This document shows, in pieces, positions 5,071-8,465 of a stretch of DNA of 8,465 bases (within the stretch, counting starts at the first letter, position 1; the number at the start of each line of letters is the position of its first letter). The stretch covers positions 1-8,465 of the forward strand of contig JAJDAX010000065.1 in NCBI GenBank assembly GCA_029261615.1, written 5' to 3'. The notes under the pieces are model-generated. The model ran no database searches and had not been told where the DNA came from. It saw nothing but the letters and a program-made list of their open reading frames with translations. Made by a program: the position numbers and the translations under genes. Source of the stretch: Nitrospinaceae bacterium (GTDB lineage Bacteria; Nitrospinota; Nitrospinia; Nitrospinales; Nitrospinaceae).

Positions 5071-5640
5071 ATGGCTTACTACGTCAACCGTAATGTGGAA
5101 ATGACGTGGTGGGAGCGATCTTATATTCCCGAGATCATTCGGGGAATGCTCATCACGGTGCGCCATTTTGTCAAGAACCTGTTTGGATTTGTTCCGTTCT
5201 TTCTCGGCAAAAAGAAAGAACGTGAAATTTTCACGGTTTACTACCCGGAAGAGACGATCGACTACCCGGTAGCTTACCGGGGTCGACCGGTTCTTGCGCT
5301 AAGAGAAGACAACAAGCCTGAATGTGTGGCCTGTGGTCTCTGTGAAATTGCCTGCCCGGCTTATTGCATCGACATTATCCCGGGGTCCAACAGTGGTAAG
5401 CAGAACAAAGACGAGCGATTTCCGGAAGCCTTCACCATTGATTATGCCGTTTGCATCTTCTGTGGATTTTGTGAGGAAGCCTGCCCGGAAGAAGCCATCT
5501 TCATGAGCGATGACTGTGAAATTTCAATGCTCGACCGGAAAAAAATGAAGTACGACATGGAACAGCTATTGGTACCAGTCGCGGACCTTAAGGACCGTAT
5601 CGAATTCACCCGAAAAATGTACGGAAAATGGAATTACTGA
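5071..5640 (+). CDS. nuoI: NADH-quinone oxidoreductase subunit I, two [4Fe-4S] clusters
   Basis: NuoI carries clusters N6a and N6b, which pass electrons toward N2 in NuoB. The 189-residue protein has two ferredoxin motifs: C85-x2-C88-x2-C91-x3-C95-P and C128-x2-C131-x2-C134-x3-C138-P, all eight ligands intact. YYPEETIDYPVAYRGRPVL (57-75) is the usual entry to the fold. The N-terminus has an amphipathic stretch, and about 15 residues (about 38-52, GFVPFFLGKKKEREI) lie between the first helix and the YYPE block, longer than in short NuoI proteins. AAGGAG (5059-5064) is 6 nt before the ATG and starts right after the nuoH stop. Its electron acceptor NuoB is not encoded nearby. Confidence 0.97.
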   Translation: MAYYVNRNVEMTWWERSYIPEIIRGMLITVRHFVKNLFGFVPFFLGKKKEREIFTVYYPEETIDYPVAYRGRPVLALREDNKPECVACGLCEIACPAYCIDIIPGSNSGKQNKDERFPEAFTIDYAVCIFCGFCEEACPEEAIFMSDDCEISMLDRKKMKYDMEQLLVPVADLKDRIEFTRKMYGKWNY

Positions 5641-6134
5641 TCTTCTATCCGCTGGCTATATTCACAGTGCTTCTCGCGCTGGGAGTGGTCTTCAATAACA
5701 GCCCGATCGGCTCGGCAGTGTCGCTCATTGCGATGATGCTGGGTTTGGCCGGTATTTTTGTTGTGTTGCAGGCGCATTTTATTGCCGTCCTGCAAATCAT
5801 CATCTACGCCGGTGCGATCATGGTTCTTTTCATGTTCGTTATCATGCTGTTGAACCTGAAGGGGGACGATAAGGCCTGGAAAATGCGGGATCGTAACCTG
5901 TACCTTTCCATCATGACCGGGATTCTTGTGTTACTGGCCCTGTACAAGATGATCGACAAAATTATTGGAACAGAACTCGGGGACAGGGCTCAAGTACCGG
6001 ATTCCTTTGGCACCACGGTGGCAGTGGGAACCTCCTTGTTCACGGACTATGTACTACCCTTTGAAATCGCGTCCATCCTTCTGCTTGCAGCTATGGTGGG
6101 AGCGGTAGTGCTCGCAAAAACCAAGGTGGACTGA
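5628..6134 (+). CDS. nuoJ: NADH-quinone oxidoreductase subunit J
   Basis: NuoJ is a membrane subunit between NuoH and the antiporter-like subunits. It has 168 residues and about five transmembrane helices. The diagnostic third helix reads [21 protein letters not shown] (57-77), which contains the pi-bulge region known from solved complex I structures. The ATG overlaps the last 13 nt of nuoI, and no strong Shine-Dalgarno is seen, so translational coupling is likely. The C-terminus [13 protein letters not shown] is typical of the family. Confidence 0.96.
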   Translation: MELLIFYPLAIFTVLLALGVVFNNSPIGSAVSLIAMMLGLAGIFVVLQAHFIAVLQIIIYAGAIMVLFMFVIMLLNLKGDDKAWKMRDRNLYLSIMTGILVLLALYKMIDKIIGTELGDRAQVPDSFGTTVAVGTSLFTDYVLPFEIASILLLAAMVGAVVLAKTKVD

Positions 6135-6436
6135 TGATACCGCTTTCACATTACCTCATTCTCAGCGCGACCCTTTTTTCCATTGGTGTTCTCGGGGTTT
6201 TGATTAGGCGCAATGCAATTGTGGTGTTCATGTGTGTGGAAATCATGCTGAATGCTGTCAACATTTCGTTGATTGCATTTGACCGCCATCTCAATCAGCA
6301 CGACGGGCAGATTTTCAGTTTCATGGTGATGGCCGTCGCGGCGGCAGAAGTTTCTGTAGGGCTGGCGATCGTAATCGCCCTGTTCCGGAATCGACCCACG
6401 GTCAATCTGGACGAATTCAACTTAATGAAGTGGTGA
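6134..6436 (+). CDS. nuoK: NADH-quinone oxidoreductase subunit K
   Basis: NuoK is a three-helix, MrpC-like membrane subunit with two buried glutamates of the proton path. At 100 residues it has the same length as E. coli NuoK. Glu36 ([12 protein letters not shown]) and Glu72 ([12 protein letters not shown]) fall at the canonical positions. The start codon overlaps the nuoJ stop by one base (TGATG), and AAGGTGG (6123-6129) lies just upstream inside nuoJ. The order nuoI-J-K-L is standard. Confidence 0.97.
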   Translation: MIPLSHYLILSATLFSIGVLGVLIRRNAIVVFMCVEIMLNAVNISLIAFDRHLNQHDGQIFSFMVMAVAAAEVSVGLAIVIALFRNRPTVNLDEFNLMKW

Positions 6437-6443
6437 CACTGCA

Positions 6444-8420
6444 ATGGTAAATCTGGCGTTTCTGGTCCCTCTGTTCCCGCTGATTGGCTCCATCATCAAC
6501 GGGTTTTTCGGACTACGCATAGGTAAAGACTGGGTCAGTAAAATAGCCTGCGGCGGGCCAATACTGTCGTTTCTGGTTGTCCTGTGCCTATGGGTTAGCT
6601 TGTTCTTTCACCCTGAGGGAACACCCTACCCTGAGTTGATCCTGTTTAATTGGATCCCGGCGGGTAGCCTGCAAATCGAATTCGGCTTCCAGATTGACCC
6701 CTTGTCATGCGTCATGATGATGGTGGTGACCGGCGTTGGTTCTGTCATCCATATCTTCTCGATTGGTTACATGTACGAGGAGTACAGTTACTACCGTTAC
6801 TTCGCCTACTTGAACCTGTTCCTTTTTTCCATGCTATTGCTGGTAATGGGCAACAACTTCCTGGTCATGTTCATCGGGTGGGAAGGAGTTGGGGCGTGTT
6901 CCTATTTCCTCATCGGGTACTACTTCAACAAAAAATCAGCCTGCGATGCGGCCACCAAAGCGTTCGTGGTCAACCGGGTTGGGGATTTCGGGTTTCTCCT
7001 CGGAATTTTCTACGTGTTCCAGTCCTTCGGCACTATCGACTTCTCTACAGTGATGACCGCGGCTCCGACCACGTTAATTTACGACAGTACAAACGTCACT
7101 CTTCTGACCATGTTTCTGTTTCTCGGTGCAACCGGTAAATCTGCGCAGATACCACTTTACACCTGGCTGCCAGATGCGATGGAAGGTCCAACACCGGTTT
7201 CGGCACTGATTCACGCAGCTACCATGGTAACCGCTGGCGTTTACATGATTGTCAGGTGCAACGCAATTTTCAACATGGCACCGCTCACCATGACCATAAT
7301 CGCGCTCATTGGCGGCGGTACTGCCCTGATGGCGGCAACCATCGGCTGCACCCAGTGGGATATCAAACGGGTACTTGCCTACTCCACCGTCAGCCAGATT
7401 GGCTACATGTTCCTCGCCTGCGGCGTCGGTGCTTACACAGCCGCAATCTTCCATCTGGTAACGCACGCTTTCTTTAAAGCCTGCCTCTTCCTGGGTTCCG
7501 GCAGCGTAATCCATGGCATGCACCATGAGCAAGACATTCGCAAGATGGGTGGACTAAAAGACCACATGCCCATCACATACCTGACATTTTTAATCTCGAC
7601 CATTGCCATAGCGGGAATATTCCCCTTCTCCGGTTTTTTCAGTAAGGACGAAATTCTTTATCACGCCTTGCTGGACGGCAACGTCATCTATTGGGGTATG
7701 GGGGTCAGTGGTGCCTTCATCACAGCCTTCTACATGTTCAGGCTGGTATTCCTGACTTTCCACGGTGAATCACGCGTTGATCCACATGTGCATCCGCATG
7801 AATCACCTGCCGTCATGACCATGCCGCTCATCATTCTGGCCGGCCTCGCTTTGGGAGGCGGACTGCTCGGTATCCCGCTCATTCACGGCTGGCACATTCT
7901 GGGGAACTGGCTTGAGCCAGTGGTTTCTTTCGATTGGGCCACCGCGCTGCATCATTCCGAAACCGTACTTGCTTCACACGGCCATCATGAATCATTCACC
8001 GAACTGATTCACTCAAAACAAGTTCACGAGCACACTTGGTGGGATATCGCCTGGGAAATCCTTCTGATGGTTTTCTCGGTCTGTGTTGCGATTGCGGGAA
8101 TTTTCACGGCCTATATGTTCTATATAAAATTCCCGGACCTCCCTGGAAAACTCACAAAGGGCCAGTGGGGTTTCGATATGGTGCAAAACAAATACTATGT
8201 AGATGAAATCTACGACGAAACCATCGTCAAACCCACAGTCGACGCATCATTTCGTTTATGGAAAGATGCCGACCAGAAAGCTGTGGACGGTGCTGTAAAC
8301 GGAGTTGCACAATCCATTGGGTTCATGAGTAAAATCGCCCAGTACTTTCAATCGGGATTCGTCCGCAACTATGCCATGTTCATGGTCATGGGTTTCGTGA
8401 TCCTTTTAATCGTGATTTAA
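6444..8420 (+). CDS. nuoL: NADH-quinone oxidoreductase subunit L
   Basis: NuoL is the distal antiporter-like proton-pumping subunit. It has 658 residues against about 613 in E. coli. Key ionizable residues are in place: Glu147 (GWEGVG), Lys232 (GKSAQIPLYTWLPDAMEGPTP region), His257, His341 and Lys345 (THAFFKACLFL), and Lys401-Asp402 (FSGFFSKDEI). The C-terminal part has WGFDMVQNKYYVDEIYDE (575-592), IVKP (594-597), a lateral amphipathic helix and a last transmembrane helix (about 641-658). Counting against E. coli from memory, the lateral helix is of ordinary length. Much of the extra length lies in a His-rich loop (about 445-453 and 503-530). The ATG is 7 nt after the nuoK stop with GGTGA upstream. 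Confidence 0.97.
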   Translation: MVNLAFLVPLFPLIGSIINGFFGLRIGKDWVSKIACGGPILSFLVVLCLWVSLFFHPEGTPYPELILFNWIPAGSLQIEFGFQIDPLSCVMMMVVTGVGSVIHIFSIGYMYEEYSYYRYFAYLNLFLFSMLLLVMGNNFLVMFIGWEGVGACSYFLIGYYFNKKSACDAATKAFVVNRVGDFGFLLGIFYVFQSFGTIDFSTVMTAAPTTLIYDSTNVTLLTMFLFLGATGKSAQIPLYTWLPDAMEGPTPVSALIHAATMVTAGVYMIVRCNAIFNMAPLTMTIIALIGGGTALMAATIGCTQWDIKRVLAYSTVSQIGYMFLACGVGAYTAAIFHLVTHAFFKACLFLGSGSVIHGMHHEQDIRKMGGLKDHMPITYLTFLISTIAIAGIFPFSGFFSKDEILYHALLDGNVIYWGMGVSGAFITAFYMFRLVFLTFHGESRVDPHVHPHESPAVMTMPLIILAGLALGGGLLGIPLIHGWHILGNWLEPVVSFDWATALHHSETVLASHGHHESFTELIHSKQVHEHTWWDIAWEILLMVFSVCVAIAGIFTAYMFYIKFPDLPGKLTKGQWGFDMVQNKYYVDEIYDETIVKPTVDASFRLWKDADQKAVDGAVNGVAQSIGFMSKIAQYFQSGFVRNYAMFMVMGFVILLIVI

Positions 8421-8424
8421 CGAC

Positions 8425-8465
8425 ATGTTTTTAACTTTCGTCACATTTTTACCGCTGATCGGCTG
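8425..8465 (+). CDS. nuoM: Start of NADH-quinone oxidoreductase subunit M-like gene, cut by window edge
   Basis: Four bases after the nuoL stop, an ATG opens a frame reading MFLTFVTFLPLIG before the window ends. This hydrophobic N-terminus with FLPL(I/L)G is typical of NuoM, and position after nuoL is where nuoM belongs. Only 13 codons are visible, so the identity rests mainly on context; another antiporter-like subunit is possible. There is no clear Shine-Dalgarno, which suggests coupling to nuoL. Confidence 0.7.
   Translation, partial: MFLTFVTFLPLIG

Noticed and set aside
5265..5281. CCCGGTA-GCT-TACCGGG stem-loop inside nuoI
   Set aside because: A 7-bp stem with a 3-nt loop is expected a few times by chance in a window this size, and it lies in conserved coding sequence.
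7074..7532. Minus-strand open frame of 152 codons inside nuoL
   Set aside because: Antisense to the most conserved core of NuoL; composition reflects NuoL codon constraints and no family features are visible.
8150..8420. Signature of a 2M-type complex I (second NuoM with an extended NuoL lateral helix)
   Set aside because: By hand comparison with E. coli NuoL from memory, the segment from VKP to the last helix has nearly the same length, so no insertion is seen. Genes after nuoM lie outside the window, so the idea is not supported rather than disproved.

Overview
The window comes from a bacterial chromosome with moderate-GC genes and AT-rich spacers. It carries the first part of a respiratory complex I (NADH-quinone oxidoreductase, nuo) operon, preceded by three unrelated-looking genes. 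The gene set (c-type cytochrome, SulP anion carrier, NuoH with a GANRAD-type loop) fits a Gram-negative respiring bacterium of the Nitrospinota, Nitrospirota or deltaproteobacterial-like groups. That placement is a guess from protein flavour and is not proven by the sequence.

Layout. Positions 1-152 (minus strand) hold the first 50 codons of a secreted c-type cytochrome that runs off the left edge. Positions 153-425 are a divergent AT-rich promoter region. Positions 426-2144 encode a SulP-family anion transporter with a C-terminal STAS domain; its sequence style is that of BicA-type bicarbonate transporters. Positions 2322-2726 encode a stand-alone response-regulator receiver domain. Its 5' coding sequence contains two adjacent perfect inverted repeats, one of them an 18-bp perfect palindrome. 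Positions 2727-3088 are a 362-nt non-coding region dense in dyads. It holds a clear TTGACA promoter whose spacer contains a 7-bp-arm operator-like palindrome, followed by a leader of about 185 nt with mutually exclusive stem-loops near the nuoA ribosome binding site. From 3089 to the right edge there is one tightly packed plus-strand operon: nuoA, nuoC, nuoH, nuoI, nuoJ, nuoK, nuoL and the first 13 codons of a nuoM-like gene.

How the genes work together. NuoA, H, J, K, L and M are membrane subunits of complex I, NuoC is a peripheral-arm subunit, and NuoI carries two [4Fe-4S] clusters. The locus lacks nuoB and nuoD, which normally flank nuoC, and lacks nuoE, nuoF and nuoG between nuoC/D and nuoH. 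Gene junctions are tight (7-12 nt gaps or overlaps), so this looks like a real rearranged operon and not an assembly gap. The missing subunits must be encoded elsewhere if the complex is complete. The most unusual items are the split nuo operon, the regulatory region in front of it, and the palindrome-laden receiver gene. I saw no tRNA, rRNA, CRISPR array or insertion sequence.
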